A DNA stretch of 64,000 bases from an uncultured Paracoccaceae bacterium (GTDB taxonomy: Bacteria; Pseudomonadota; Alphaproteobacteria; Rhodobacterales; Rhodobacteraceae): positions 186,001 through 250,000 of the forward strand of contig CATOSB010000017.1 in the NCBI GenBank assembly GCA_951812305.1, written 5' to 3'. Below, piece after piece: positions 18,243-28,146 of the stretch. Position numbers and translations under genes: made by a program. How positions within the stretch are numbered: position 1 is the first letter of the stretch; every line of letters starts with the position of its first letter. Under the pieces are notes generated by a model. The model saw only the letters and a list, made by a program, of their open reading frames with translations, made no database searches and was not told the DNA's origin.

Positions 18243-18413
18243 ATCCGGGGCGGTTCTGAAATTACTTGCCCTTGCTGAAATACCGCCATCGCCGACCGCC
18301 ACGGCACCCCAACAGATTTCGGCACCGCATGAACCCGCATACGCGTTCCCGCCCACGGCCAATGCTCCGCAGACGACCGAAAGAATGGTCCGTACTGAAC
18401 GTGCAACAAACAT
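18243..18413 (-). pseudogene. Secreted DUF4189-like protein, N-terminal fragment truncated by IS5
   Basis: Reading leftwards from an ATG at 18413, a signal peptide (RTILSVVCGALAVGGNAYA) is followed by GSCGAEICWGAVAVGDGG, which resembles the start of DUF4189 domains (CWGA-VAV). The frame runs into the IS5 right end at 18242. Only about 57 residues remain. The family call rests on this short stretch. Confidence 0.5.
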
Positions 18414-18473
18414 CGAAGAATCCCACCAACTGCCAAAAGTTAACGAGCTGCCCGACCATTTGGCAATGAAAAA

Positions 18474-18498
18474 GGGCCGAAACAATACGTTTCGGCCC
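18474..18498 (-). terminator. Terminator downstream of gltB
   Basis: Perfect 10-bp stem (GGGCCGAAAC with GTTTCGGCCC) and a 5-base loop; on the minus strand it is followed by TTTTT. It lies 27 bp beyond the gltB stop. Confidence 0.85.
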
Positions 18499-18524
18499 AA
18501 AATTTCCGTAATAGCTGTAATGGG

Positions 18525-21500
18525 TTATGCGGATTCTACCCCCGGTTCACTACTTATCGGATGAGCCAGATGCGGAAGCATCTCTTTTGGACAAACCTGG
18601 ACGAACCGCGCCTTTTCACGATCCCAATGCGTCAGCAACTCCATCGCTTTCATGCTTCCGGTCTCTTCAGCATGACGTTCGATCATCGATTCCAGCTCGG
18701 TCATCCAGTGATCAACCGTGACCGGACAAGTCACCAGCGTCTCCATATTCATCAACCCGCGCGCTGTGCCATCCGGGTCATAGACATAGGCCATGCCGCC
18801 GGTCATGCCGGCGCCGAAATTGGTGCCGATATCGCCCAAAATCACGGCAACTCCGCCGGTCATGTATTCACACCCATTGGAACCACAGCCCTCCACCACG
18901 ACCTTCGCGCCCGAGTTCCGAACGCAGAACCGTTCGCCCGCGCGCCCCGCGGCAAACAAATACCCATCCGTCGCGCCATAAAGCACAGTGTTGCCGATGA
19001 TGACGTTTTCCTCCGCCACCAGGGGCGACACTTTCGGTGGCCGCACAACAATCGTGCCGCCTGACAGGCCCTTGCCGACGTAATCGTTGGCGTCGCCTGC
19101 AACTTCGATGCGAAGCCCCGGCGCAGCGAAGGCGCCAAGCGATTGCCCGGCCGACCCCGCCAAGCGGATGCTCAAATGGTCGGGCTGCAACGAATTGCGC
19201 ATCCCGAACCGTTTCACGATATGGCTGGACGTCCGTGCGCCAATCGAACGATGCGTATTCTGCACCGCATAGCCAAGCTGCATCTTCTCGCCCTCATCAA
19301 GGAATCGCGCCGCATCGCGAACGATTTCGGCGTCCAGCGTATCGGGCACCTCAACGCGATCCCGTTCGCGGTTGTAGACGATGCTGTCAGCGCCATCGAC
19401 GGTGATCAACAGCGGGTTCAAATCCAGATCATCCAGATGCGCCGAGCCACGGCTGACCTGGCTCAACAAGTCGGCGCGCCCGATCACTTCATCCAGCGAC
19501 CGCGCACCGATACTGGCAAGGATTTCACGCACTTCCTGTGCGTAATAGGTGATCAAATTCACCACCTTGTCCGCTGATCCGTTGAACTTATCGCGCAGGC
19601 GCGGGTCCTGCGTGCACACGCCAACCGGACAGGTGTTGGACTGGCACTGACGCACCATGATACAGCCCATCGCAATCAGTGCGGCCGTGCCAATTCCATA
19701 TTCCTCGGCCCCCAGCATTGCAGCCATCACGATGTCACGCCCGGTGCGCAAACCACCATCGGTGCGCAGGGTCACGCGCCCGCGCAGGTTGTTCATGCTC
19801 AGAACCTGATGTGCCTCTGTGAGGCCCATTTCCCACGGCAAGCCTGCATATTTGATCGAAGTCGCAGGCGAGGCACCCGTGCCGCCGTTGTGGCCGGAAA
19901 TCAGGATCACATCCGCCTTAGCCTTCGCGACCCCGGCGGCAATCGTGCCCACACCGGACGACGCCACCAGTTTCACGCATACCTTACAGCGCGGGTTGAT
20001 CTGCTTCAGGTCATAGATCAGCTGCGCAAGGTCCTCGATGGAATAGATATCGTGATGTGGCGGCGGGGAAATCAGCGTGACCCCCGGCGTCGAATGCCGC
20101 AGCCGTGCGATCAGTTCCGTGACCTTCATTCCCGGCAACTGCCCGCCTTCGCCGGGCTTTGCGCCCTGCGCGACCTTGATTTCCAGTTCTTCACAGTGGT
20201 TCAGGTATTCGGCGGTCACGCCAAAGCGACCAGACGCCACCTGCTTGATCTTGGCGGAAGGGTTATCCCCGTTCGCCTCGGGCAAGAAATGCGCCGGATC
20301 CTCGCCGCCTTCGCCGCTGTCAGACTTGGCCCCGATCCGGTTCATAGCGACATTCAGAGTTTTGTGCGCTTCGGGCGACAACGCCCCCAGCGACATTCCC
20401 GGCGTCACGAATCGCTTACGGATAGAGGTGATGCTTTCCACTTCTTCAATCGCAATCGGCTTTCCGAGTTCTTTGAAATCCATCAGATCACGCAAATGGA
20501 TTGGCGGGTTCGACCGCATCTTGGCCGAATATTGCTTCCACAGCTCATAAGACGCCCGCGTGCACGCGGCCTGCATCATATGCATGGTCTGCGCTTCCCA
20601 GGCGTGGGTCTCACCCGTCTTGCGCGCCTTGTAGAAACCGCCGATGGGTAACACATCCTGTTGCCCCAGCCAGCCGCGGCCATGCACCTCGATCAGTTTT
20701 TTCTCGATACCACCGATGCCGATCCCGCTGATCCGGCTGTGCATTCCGGGGAAGTATTCCGCCACCAAGGCGCGGCTCAGCCCGACAGCCTCGAAATTCA
20801 ACCCGCCGCGATAGGATGACAGCACGCTGATCCCCATCTTCGACATGATTTTCAGCAAGCCCTGATCGATGGCCGTGCGGTACCGCTGCACCGCCTCGGT
20901 CAGCGACCCGTCGATCAACCCGCGCTCAATCCGGTCGGCGATGCTGTCTTCGGCCAAATAGGCGTTCACCACCGTCGCACCACAGCCGATCAAGACCGCA
21001 AAATAATGTGGGTCAATGCACTCCGCCGAACGCACATTCAGCGAACAGAAGGTGCGCAGCCCTTTGCGCGTCAGGCCTGAATGTACCGCGCTGGTCGCCA
21101 GTATCATCGGCATCGGGACGCGAGTCCCGCTTTGATGCTGATCGGTCAGCACCAAATGTCCCTTGCCGGAGCGTACGGCATCTTCAGCCTCGGCGCGAAT
21201 GCGTCTCAACCCAGCTTGCAACCCGCCGTTCTCACCGGCTGCGAAGGTACAGTCGATCTCGACCATCGGCGCGTTGAAGCAGTTCACCAGCTCATCAAAC
21301 TGCGCATTGCCGACAAACGGACTGTCGAGCACCAGAATTTCGGTCTGGCTACCGTCTTCATCCAGCACATTCTTGAGGTTGCCAAACCGCGTCTTCAGGC
21401 TCATCACCCGATACTCGCGAAGTGAGTCAATCGGCGGATTCGTCACTTGGCTAAAGTTCTGGCGGAAAAAGTGGCTGAGCGGACGGTATTTTTCCGACAA

Positions 21501-23057
21501 TACGGCCGAGGGCGTGTCATCCCCCATGCTGGCCAGAACTTCCTTTCCATCCTCTGCCATAGGCGCAAGGACTTGCTCCAGCTCCTCAATTGAATACCCT
21601 GCCGCGATCTGTCGCTTGCGCAGTTCGCCGCCGTCAAACATCGCCTTCTCGGTCACACTCGCCAGCGCGTCGTCCAACTCCACGATCTTGCTGACCCATT
21701 CGCCAAACGGCAGGGCGCGCGAAAGCTTATCCTTGATCTCGGTGTCGTGGTACATTTCGCCCTTTTTCATATCCACGGCCAAAAGCTGACCCGGACCAAG
21801 TGCGCCCTTTTCCACCACAGTTGCTTCGTCAATCGGCACCATCCCGGCTTCGGATCCGGCAATCACCATCCCGTCGCCCGTCACCACATACCGCATGGGC
21901 CTGAGCCCATTCCGGTCAAGCCCCGCGCAAACCCAGCGACCATCGGTCATGGCCAGCGCCGCCGGCCCGTCCCACGGCTCCATGACAGAGTTGCAATAAG
22001 CGTACATGTCCCGCCACGCTTTCGGTAATTCCTGCGCCTGTTTCGACCATGTTTCAGGCACCAGCATCGTTTTCGCCATCGGCGCAGACCGCCCTGCGCG
22101 TACCAGAACCTCAAAGACCGAATCCAAAGCGGCAGAATCCGAGGACCCCGACGCGATGATCGGCTTGATGTCTTCCGCGTAATCGCCAAAAGACGAACTC
22201 GCCATGCGAATTTCATGGCTCTTCATCCAGTTGACGTTGCCTTTCAGCGTGTTGATCTCGCCGTTATGCGCCAGCATCCGGAACGGCTGTGCCAGCCACC
22301 ATTGCGGGAAGGTGTTGGTGGAATATCGTTGGTGATACAGTGCAAACGCACTGGTGAAGCGTTCGTCCTGCAAGTCGGGATAGAAATCCGCCACCTGCTC
22401 GGCCAGCATCATGCCCTTGTAGATGATCGACCGGCACGACAGCGAGGCGATATACATGCTGCCCACCTGCGCGGCCAGCGCCGCCTTCTCGATCCTCCTG
22501 CGGATCACATACAGTTCCCGCTCAAACGTATCTTCATCCACACCCTTGGAATTGGAAATCAGAATTTGCTCGATCTCGGGCCGTGTCGCATTCGCCTTTT
22601 CGCCAAGGCATTCCACGTTCACCGGCACATGGCGCCAGCCATAAATGTAATAGCCCATGCGCAGAACTTCAGTTTCCACGATGGTCCGGCAGGTTTCCTG
22701 CGCACCGAAATCCGTGCGTGGCAGAAACACCTGACCGACAGCCACCAGCTCGTCCATCCGTGGCGTATGGCCCGTGCGTTCAATCTGGTCGTAGAAAAAC
22801 ATCACTGGAATCTGCACGTGGATGCCCGCGCCGTCGCCGGTTTTGCCGTCGGCGTCCACCGCACCCCGGTGCCACACCGCCTTTAGCGCATTGATGCCTT
22901 GTTCAACGACTTTCCGGCTGGCTTTACCGTCAATCGAAACGACAAGCCCTACGCCGCAAGACGCGTGTTCATCATCCGGGCGATAAAGCCCATGCTCGGC
23001 CATATAGGCGCGCTTGGTTTCTTCTTCGGCAACCCAGTTTGCATCGAACTTGGTCAT
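18525..23057 (-). CDS. gltB: Glutamate synthase (NADPH) large subunit
   Basis: Glutamine-dependent glutamate synthase alpha subunit, 1510 residues, normal length. It moves the amide of glutamine to 2-oxoglutarate. The N-terminal glutaminase nucleophile is Cys34 in HASCGVGLV, preceded by a 33-residue propeptide that is normally removed. The central FMN domain shows the 3Fe-4S cluster cysteines in CIMVRQCQSNTCPVGVC, and the C-terminal beta-helix has repeated G-rich turns (GGTIVVRPP, GGVAVILGDIG). Its start overlaps the upstream 62-residue membrane protein gene (ATGA). The small subunit gltD is about 1.2 kb upstream on the same strand, with four small genes between. Confidence 0.96.
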   Translation of the reverse strand: MTKFDANWVAEEETKRAYMAEHGLYRPDDEHASCGVGLVVSIDGKASRKVVEQGINALKAVWHRGAVDADGKTGDGAGIHVQIPVMFFYDQIERTGHTPRMDELVAVGQVFLPRTDFGAQETCRTIVETEVLRMGYYIYGWRHVPVNVECLGEKANATRPEIEQILISNSKGVDEDTFERELYVIRRRIEKAALAAQVGSMYIASLSCRSIIYKGMMLAEQVADFYPDLQDERFTSAFALYHQRYSTNTFPQWWLAQPFRMLAHNGEINTLKGNVNWMKSHEIRMASSSFGDYAEDIKPIIASGSSDSAALDSVFEVLVRAGRSAPMAKTMLVPETWSKQAQELPKAWRDMYAYCNSVMEPWDGPAALAMTDGRWVCAGLDRNGLRPMRYVVTGDGMVIAGSEAGMVPIDEATVVEKGALGPGQLLAVDMKKGEMYHDTEIKDKLSRALPFGEWVSKIVELDDALASVTEKAMFDGGELRKRQIAAGYSIEELEQVLAPMAEDGKEVLASMGDDTPSAVLSEKYRPLSHFFRQNFSQVTNPPIDSLREYRVMSLKTRFGNLKNVLDEDGSQTEILVLDSPFVGNAQFDELVNCFNAPMVEIDCTFAAGENGGLQAGLRRIRAEAEDAVRSGKGHLVLTDQHQSGTRVPMPMILATSAVHSGLTRKGLRTFCSLNVRSAECIDPHYFAVLIGCGATVVNAYLAEDSIADRIERGLIDGSLTEAVQRYRTAIDQGLLKIMSKMGISVLSSYRGGLNFEAVGLSRALVAEYFPGMHSRISGIGIGGIEKKLIEVHGRGWLGQQDVLPIGGFYKARKTGETHAWEAQTMHMMQAACTRASYELWKQYSAKMRSNPPIHLRDLMDFKELGKPIAIEEVESITSIRKRFVTPGMSLGALSPEAHKTLNVAMNRIGAKSDSGEGGEDPAHFLPEANGDNPSAKIKQVASGRFGVTAEYLNHCEELEIKVAQGAKPGEGGQLPGMKVTELIARLRHSTPGVTLISPPPHHDIYSIEDLAQLIYDLKQINPRCKVCVKLVASSGVGTIAAGVAKAKADVILISGHNGGTGASPATSIKYAGLPWEMGLTEAHQVLSMNNLRGRVTLRTDGGLRTGRDIVMAAMLGAEEYGIGTAALIAMGCIMVRQCQSNTCPVGVCTQDPRLRDKFNGSADKVVNLITYYAQEVREILASIGARSLDEVIGRADLLSQVSRGSAHLDDLDLNPLLITVDGADSIVYNRERDRVEVPDTLDAEIVRDAARFLDEGEKMQLGYAVQNTHRSIGARTSSHIVKRFGMRNSLQPDHLSIRLAGSAGQSLGAFAAPGLRIEVAGDANDYVGKGLSGGTIVVRPPKVSPLVAEENVIIGNTVLYGATDGYLFAAGRAGERFCVRNSGAKVVVEGCGSNGCEYMTGGVAVILGDIGTNFGAGMTGGMAYVYDPDGTARGLMNMETLVTCPVTVDHWMTELESMIERHAEETGSMKAMELLTHWDREKARFVQVCPKEMLPHLAHPISSEPGVESA

Positions 23058-23242
23058 TGCTGCTGCTCCCTCGTTTCGTGCGCCCTCACATAGCGATAGT
23101 GATGGATGATAAAGGCGGCGGTCGCGCCCAGAAAAAACAGCGAACCGATTACGCTAAATGCATCGCCCGCCCGCAATCCACCGACAACATAGACGACGGC
23201 GCAGGCGAAATAGCCCCACCAGCCAAGTGACAAAAGGTTCAT
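23054..23242 (-). CDS. Small membrane protein between gltD and gltB
   Basis: 62-residue protein with two predicted membrane helices (WWGYFACAVVYVVGGL and VIGSLFFLGATAAFIIHHY) and a basic C-terminal tail. It overlaps gltB by 4 bp (ATGA) and a 26-codon frame upstream in the same way, so its translation is probably coupled to both. Function unknown. Confidence 0.7.
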   Translation of the reverse strand: MNLLSLGWWGYFACAVVYVVGGLRAGDAFSVIGSLFFLGATAAFIIHHYRYVRAHETREQQQ

Positions 23243-23319
23243 TCCTGCTTCTCCACCAATTCTGCCGGGGCGTTCGTGACAAAATCGATTACCGACAGAT
23301 GCGTGCTGAATTCGGTCAT
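23239..23319 (-). CDS. Possible 26-residue mini-ORF, translationally coupled
   Basis: A frame of 26 codons (begins MTEFSTHLSVIDFV, ends VEKQE) overlaps the GFA-family gene upstream (ATG at 23319, TGA at 23316-23318) and the membrane protein gene downstream (ATGA), making an unbroken chain of ATGA junctions. That arrangement suggests it is translated, if only to carry ribosomes forward. It could be a decayed remnant; no family recognised. Confidence 0.45.
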   Translation of the reverse strand: MTEFSTHLSVIDFVTNAPAELVEKQE

Positions 23320-23720
23320 TCGTCGTCTCCGAACATGGCCATGCATTCGGCCTCTGTCAGTTCCTTTGCCTCACCCGCCAGACGCAGCCCCTTGGGGCGT
23401 TTGTCGACGAAAAACCGGATCGCATTTCGCAACTCGTCCGTGTTTTCCAAAGTACCCAACGCGACGCTTGGCGTGCCGTGTTCCGGCATGTGATAATAAA
23501 TGTTTGAACCGCATTTGTTGCAGAACGCGCGGTTCGCCCAATCCGAGGATTTAAACACCGTCAGGTATTCTTCACCATCAGTGACTTCGAACGCCGTTGT
23601 GCCGACACCATTAAACATGCCAGACGCCCAGCGCTGACACATCTCACAGAAACACGCGGCAAATTTGTCGCCAATTTCTGCGCGAAATTTGACCGCGCCA
23701 CACATGCATTGCCCATTCAT
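23316..23720 (-). CDS. GFA-family zinc protein (1)
   Basis: 134-residue protein of the GFA (glutathione-dependent formaldehyde-activating-like) family, a small beta fold binding zinc. Cysteine pairs are seen in GQCMCGAVKF, CFCEMC and FCNKCGSNIYY. The reaction is unknown for most members. It overlaps the second GFA gene by 4 bp and lies inside the gltD-gltB interval. Confidence 0.85.
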   Translation of the reverse strand: MNGQCMCGAVKFRAEIGDKFAACFCEMCQRWASGMFNGVGTTAFEVTDGEEYLTVFKSSDWANRAFCNKCGSNIYYHMPEHGTPSVALGTLENTDELRNAIRFFVDKRPKGLRLAGEAKELTEAECMAMFGDDE

Positions 23721-24136
23721 TTCATCGACTCCAGAAATTCGTCCAGATTTGCCATTTCTTCGGCTTCCGTTGACTGTCTTGCGCCTTCAAAAACCGGCAG
23801 CCATCCAGGGCGGTGATCCACGAAGATTTCTTCCTTTACCGTCAGCCCGGATTGGTCTTCCAGCAAGCCAACTGGAAGGAATGCAGGCGGTTTACCCCGC
23901 ATCGTCCAATAAAGCGTCGTGCCGCAGGTTTTGCAGAAACCGCGCTCGCCGTGTTCGCTGGCGTAGTATGTGCCGATATTGTCCGCGCCCTCAATAGTCA
24001 CATCCTTCACCCGGACTGTGGTCAAAGGCCCACCGCCGGTCCAGCGCTGACACTGCTGGCAATGGCAAAGCAAAACGGCATCGTCGACCAACTGGCCGTC
24101 GAATCTCACTGCTCCACACAAGCACTGTGCCTTCAT
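23717..24136 (-). CDS. GFA-family zinc protein (2)
   Basis: 139-residue GFA family protein, clearly related to its neighbour (QCLCGAVRFDG, CHCQQCQRW, FCKTCGTTLYW). The pair looks like an old tandem duplication that has diverged. It begins 81 bp after gltD on the same strand and overlaps the next gene by ATGA. Confidence 0.85.
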   Translation of the reverse strand: MKAQCLCGAVRFDGQLVDDAVLLCHCQQCQRWTGGGPLTTVRVKDVTIEGADNIGTYYASEHGERGFCKTCGTTLYWTMRGKPPAFLPVGLLEDQSGLTVKEEIFVDHRPGWLPVFEGARQSTEAEEMANLDEFLESMK

Positions 24137-24217
24137 TTTTCCTTAACCCTCCGGGTCAGCTCTAATGACCAACCAAATTTCGCACCGTTCAAAAAAATAC
24201 CGACGTGTTACAGCACG

Positions 24218-25651
24218 CTATTCCGCCGCAATTGCCGCCTCTTCGCCGAGGTATTCCAGAATGCTATCCGCCGCCTCACGCCCGTCACGAATGGCCCAGA
24301 CAACCAACGAAGCACCGCGCACGATATCACCCACGGCATAGACACCTTCGAGGCTCGTTGCATGGGTGCCGAAATCGGCCTTCACGGTCCCCCAACGCGT
24401 GACCTCCAGCCCGTCCGTGCCCCAGAGTTTCGGCAAATCCTCCGGCTCAAAACCCAGTGCCATGATCGCCAGATCGGCCCCTTCCACGTAATCCGCACCC
24501 TCGATGATTTCCGGGGCACGGCGACCACTGGCATCAGGTGCCCCAAGGCGCATCTTCTGCACCATCACGCCCTCGACCGTGTCACCGGTGAACCCCTTCG
24601 GCGCGGTCTGCCAAACGAACTCGACGCCTTCTTCTTCGGCATTCTGCACCTCGCGCTGCGATCCCGGCATATTCTCGCGGTCGCGGCGATACAGGCACTT
24701 CACGCTTGTCGCGCCCTGCCGCACGGCCGTGCGCACGCAATCCATCGCCGTGTCGCCTCCGCCGATGACGACCACGCGCTTGCCCTCTGCGTTCAACTCG
24801 CCGGAATCGAATTCCTCGACATCATCACCAAAGCTCTTGCGGTTGCTCGCCGTCAGATAATCAATCGCCCGCACGATGCCTTCGGCACCCACCCCCGGCG
24901 CCTGCAAATCCCTTGATTTATAGACGCCTGTAGCGATCAGCACCGCCTCATGCTTGCCGCGAATGGCCTCGAAAGACAGGTCTTCACCGACGTTGCAGTT
25001 CATCACAAACTCGACCCCGCCATCGCGCAGCTGGTCGATGCGCTGCATCACCACGTCCTTCTCCAGTTTGAAGCCGGGGATGCCATAGGTCAGCAATCCG
25101 CCCGCGCGGTCATAGCGGTCATAAACCGTCACCTGCACGCCTTGCCGGCGCAGCACATCCGCCGCCGCCAGCCCGCCGGGACCAGCCCCAATGATGCCGA
25201 CGCTTTCGCCGCGTTCCACACTTGGGCCAATCGGCTGCACCCAGCCTTTCTCCCATGCCGTGTCGGTAATGTATTTCTCAACCGCGCCAATGGTGACAGT
25301 TCCATGACCCGATTGCTCGATCACGCAATTGCCTTCGCAAAGCCTGTCCTGCGGGCAGATGCGGCCGCAAATCTCGGGGAATGTATTGGTCGCTTGAGAA
25401 ATCTCATAAGCTTCCTGCAAGCGCCCTTCTGCCGTCAGCAGCAACCAATCAGGAATGTTGTTGTGCAACGGGCAATGGCTTTGGCAATAGGGCACGCCGC
25501 ACTGGCTGCACCGACCGGCCTGCTCCGCTGCCTTCTCGGCGGCATATTCCGCGTAAATCTCACCAAAATCTTCGCGCCGCGCGTCGGCCGCACGCTTTTG
25601 TGGCATGACCCGCGCAACATCGACAAATTTCAGCATAGGCTGTTTAGCCAT
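24218..25651 (-). CDS. gltD: Glutamate synthase (NADPH) small subunit
   Basis: FAD- and NADPH-binding beta subunit of glutamate synthase, 477 residues, which feeds electrons to GltB. N-terminal Fe-S cysteines are in CSQCGVPYCQSHCP and CGRICPQDRLCEGNC; the FAD fold is VGIIGAGPGGLAAADVL and the NADPH fold is RVVVIGGGDTAMDCVR. The ATG at 25651 (MAKQPMLKF) is preferred because GGGGAG lies upstream; the frame extends 11 codons further without family similarity. Confidence 0.95.
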   Translation of the reverse strand: MAKQPMLKFVDVARVMPQKRAADARREDFGEIYAEYAAEKAAEQAGRCSQCGVPYCQSHCPLHNNIPDWLLLTAEGRLQEAYEISQATNTFPEICGRICPQDRLCEGNCVIEQSGHGTVTIGAVEKYITDTAWEKGWVQPIGPSVERGESVGIIGAGPGGLAAADVLRRQGVQVTVYDRYDRAGGLLTYGIPGFKLEKDVVMQRIDQLRDGGVEFVMNCNVGEDLSFEAIRGKHEAVLIATGVYKSRDLQAPGVGAEGIVRAIDYLTASNRKSFGDDVEEFDSGELNAEGKRVVVIGGGDTAMDCVRTAVRQGATSVKCLYRRDRENMPGSQREVQNAEEEGVEFVWQTAPKGFTGDTVEGVMVQKMRLGAPDASGRRAPEIIEGADYVEGADLAIMALGFEPEDLPKLWGTDGLEVTRWGTVKADFGTHATSLEGVYAVGDIVRGASLVVWAIRDGREAADSILEYLGEEAAIAAE

Positions 25652-25895
25652 ACGATTCTCCCCAACCGAGACTTTCCTGCCCATTTCCCGAACAGAGCCA
25701 CCCGTATAGGCGACCAGTCATCGGATATCAATCAGATTAGTAAGTAGTTGTGACCTTTTTTGTTGAACTTAGCAGATACCCGCTCCGACTCTAAGAGATT
25801 TTTCAGATTATAGGTCATTATCTATTACCTAAATACCGGCTTTCCCACTTGCCTCAAGCGTTTAGGGTGCAATTCGATTCGGCAGGAGCCCGCCA

Positions 25896-26699
25896 ATGCC
25901 CCTTTTTCACCTTCTCCTGATCGCCATCATTCAGGGCGTGACAGAGTTTTTGCCGGTATCCTCATCGGGCCATCTGATCCTTCTGCCGTCATTGACCGGC
26001 ATGGACGATCAGGGGCAGGTCATCGACGTCGCGGTGCATGTAGGAACGCTCGGTGCAGTGGTTTTGTTCTTCTGGCAGGACGTGAAACTGGCGCTGCGTG
26101 GTGTGCCGTCTTTGTTGCGCGGACATCTCGACAACCCCGGCGCCACCCTTGCCTTCTGCCTGTTGATCGCAACAATTCCGGTCATCATTTTCGGCGTCTT
26201 TCTGGCTGCCACCGGCCTTGACGACGCGATGCGCAATATCAAGGTGATCGGCTGGGCCATGCTGGGTTTCGGGCTGGTGCTTTATTGGGCCGATAAGACC
26301 GGTACGAGTAACATAGAGGCGGAAGGCTGGACGGTCCGCGACGCCATCATCATGGGGCTCTGGCAGGCCATTGCGCTGATCCCCGGAACGTCACGGTCCG
26401 GCATCACGATCACTGCTGGCCGGTATCTCGGCTACTCCCGCCACGGCGCCGCCAAACTCGCCATGCTGATGTCAATCCCCACAATAATTGCCTCGGGCAC
26501 ATTCGTCGGCATCGACACCGCATCGCAGGCCAATTATCAGGCGCTGAAAGACGGCGCCATCGCTGCCGTTTTCGCGTTTCTTTCCGCGCTTCTTGCGCTG
26601 TCGCTGATGATGCGTTTACTACGGTCAGTGAGCTTTACGCCCTACGTGGTTTATCGAGTAATTCTCGGCGTGATATTGCTTTGGATTGCTTACAGTTAA
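25896..26699 (+). CDS. uppP: Undecaprenyl-diphosphate phosphatase
   Basis: Multi-span inner-membrane phosphatase (BacA/UppP), 267 residues, which recycles the lipid carrier for cell wall synthesis. The two catalytic blocks are present: GVTEFLPVSSSGHLILLP near residue 15 and ALIPGTSRSGITITAGRYLG near residue 160. A short GGCAGGAG-like ribosome site precedes the ATG. Confidence 0.95.
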   Translation: MPLFHLLLIAIIQGVTEFLPVSSSGHLILLPSLTGMDDQGQVIDVAVHVGTLGAVVLFFWQDVKLALRGVPSLLRGHLDNPGATLAFCLLIATIPVIIFGVFLAATGLDDAMRNIKVIGWAMLGFGLVLYWADKTGTSNIEAEGWTVRDAIIMGLWQAIALIPGTSRSGITITAGRYLGYSRHGAAKLAMLMSIPTIIASGTFVGIDTASQANYQALKDGAIAAVFAFLSALLALSLMMRLLRSVSFTPYVVYRVILGVILLWIAYS

Positions 26700-26737
26700 A
26701 TGGCCTGAGGCGGGCCTTTGGATTTGTGCCCTTCGCG

Positions 26738-26812
26738 CGGAATCAAGCCGCAGGCGCCGCGTGATCGCCTGCCCGTCCCGGCGGGCTGGCGATTATGTGA
26801 GGTCCGCGCAAG
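26738..26812 (+). repeat. GC-rich intergenic repeat, copy A
   Basis: Begins GCGCGGAATCAAG and contains a CCCGTCCCGGCGGG core, followed by GGCGAT and AGGTC. It resembles the copies at 32160-32255 (inverted) and 38651-38745 but is more diverged. It lies between convergent genes. Confidence 0.55.
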
Positions 26813-26942
26813 CCTGTGAATTCGCACGGACCCTGCAGGCATAAAGCGCATCATTAAGATGTTGCATCGCCATCCCACGGGCAGGCAATCGCGCGTCATG
26901 TCTCTAGCTAAAGGAAGTTCCGCTTTAGGCCAGAAGCACCAA

Positions 26943-27920
26943 CTAAGCCCGCAGATTTTTCGCCGAATCTTTGATCGCCGCATACTGCCCCGATGGGCGG
27001 AACCGCCACAGGTATTCCGGCAGGATCGCTTCCATTGCAGTCGGCTCGATCCCCAACTCCGCAAATCCAATCGCATCCTCGCCAACGACATGGTCTTGCC
27101 GCAGCGATGTCACCTGATCGGGCGTGATCGGTTGTGGCAAAATGCCGAGGGATAGGAAATTGGCCAAGCCGGACATTTGCGCAAGCACGTTGCCCGCCCA
27201 AAATGGAACATCGACGATCATACGCTTTCGGTGAATAACGCCCAACATCTCTGCAATGATCTCGCGAAACGTGCCCTGTTCCGGCCCGCCGAGTTCAAAT
27301 AGGGCATCCGCCTGACCCAACACACCAATGACAGCGGCCCGCGCGACATCGTCAACATAAACCGGTTGAAACCGCGTATTCGCGCCGACCAAGGGCAGCA
27401 CCGGACCAAATCGCGTCATGCTGGCGAAGCGGTTGAAGAAGTTGTCTTCAGGCCCGAATACGACTGACGGTCGCAGGATCATTGCATCGGGCATATGCGC
27501 CAGCACACCGGCCTCGCCTTCCGCCTTGGTGCGCAGGTAATCGCTGTTGCTTTCCGCATCCGCGCCCACCGCGGAAATATGCACCATACGTACGACACCT
27601 TCGCTGGCCGCGATCCGCGCGATCCGCTCGGCCCCTTCGGCCTGAACCGCATCGAAATTGTTAGCACCACCGGCATCGAAAGTCCCAACGCAGTTCACAA
27701 CCGCAACCGCACCGTGCGTCACGGCTTGCACGCTGGCGTCGTCACGTATGTTGCAGAACACCGGCTCCACTTGTCCGACAACGCCATAGGGTTTGACAAA
27801 AATCGCCTCGTTCGGGCGCCGACAGGCCACACGCACGCGCCAGCCCTCTTTCGCCATCCGCCGCGCGATATACCGCCCGACGAAGCCCGCGCCACCGAAG
27901 ATGGTCACCAGTTGAGACAT
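26943..27920 (-). CDS. NAD(P)-binding protein, complex I NDUFA9-like
   Basis: Atypical short-chain dehydrogenase of 325 residues like the NDUFA9 accessory subunit of respiratory complex I. The Rossmann motif VTIFGGAGFVGRYIARR is at the N-terminus, and VVNCVGTFD and the MVHISAVGAD segment are typical. The start at 27920 follows GGAG and gives this normal N-terminus. Whether it binds complex I here is not shown; isolated reductase activity is an alternative. Confidence 0.82.
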   Translation of the reverse strand: MSQLVTIFGGAGFVGRYIARRMAKEGWRVRVACRRPNEAIFVKPYGVVGQVEPVFCNIRDDASVQAVTHGAVAVVNCVGTFDAGGANNFDAVQAEGAERIARIAASEGVVRMVHISAVGADAESNSDYLRTKAEGEAGVLAHMPDAMILRPSVVFGPEDNFFNRFASMTRFGPVLPLVGANTRFQPVYVDDVARAAVIGVLGQADALFELGGPEQGTFREIIAEMLGVIHRKRMIVDVPFWAGNVLAQMSGLANFLSLGILPQPITPDQVTSLRQDHVVGEDAIGFAELGIEPTAMEAILPEYLWRFRPSGQYAAIKDSAKNLRA

Positions 27921-28146
27921 TGGTACGCTCCAATTTCCGCTGGTCGCCTGAATAGCCCCGCAATCAGGATGAGACAAGTTGGGAGTGTGTGGTTTTCGCA
28001 TAAAAGACTGTGAGACCGGGCGAAATCTCCCACTGGGCGCCAAGGCCTAGAAATGGTATCAGAAAGCAGCGAATGTCCGGTAATATTGGGGACCTTTCCA
28101 TCTCATTGTTTTGGGAAGAACTCACTGACAACTGAGGAGAGAATTA

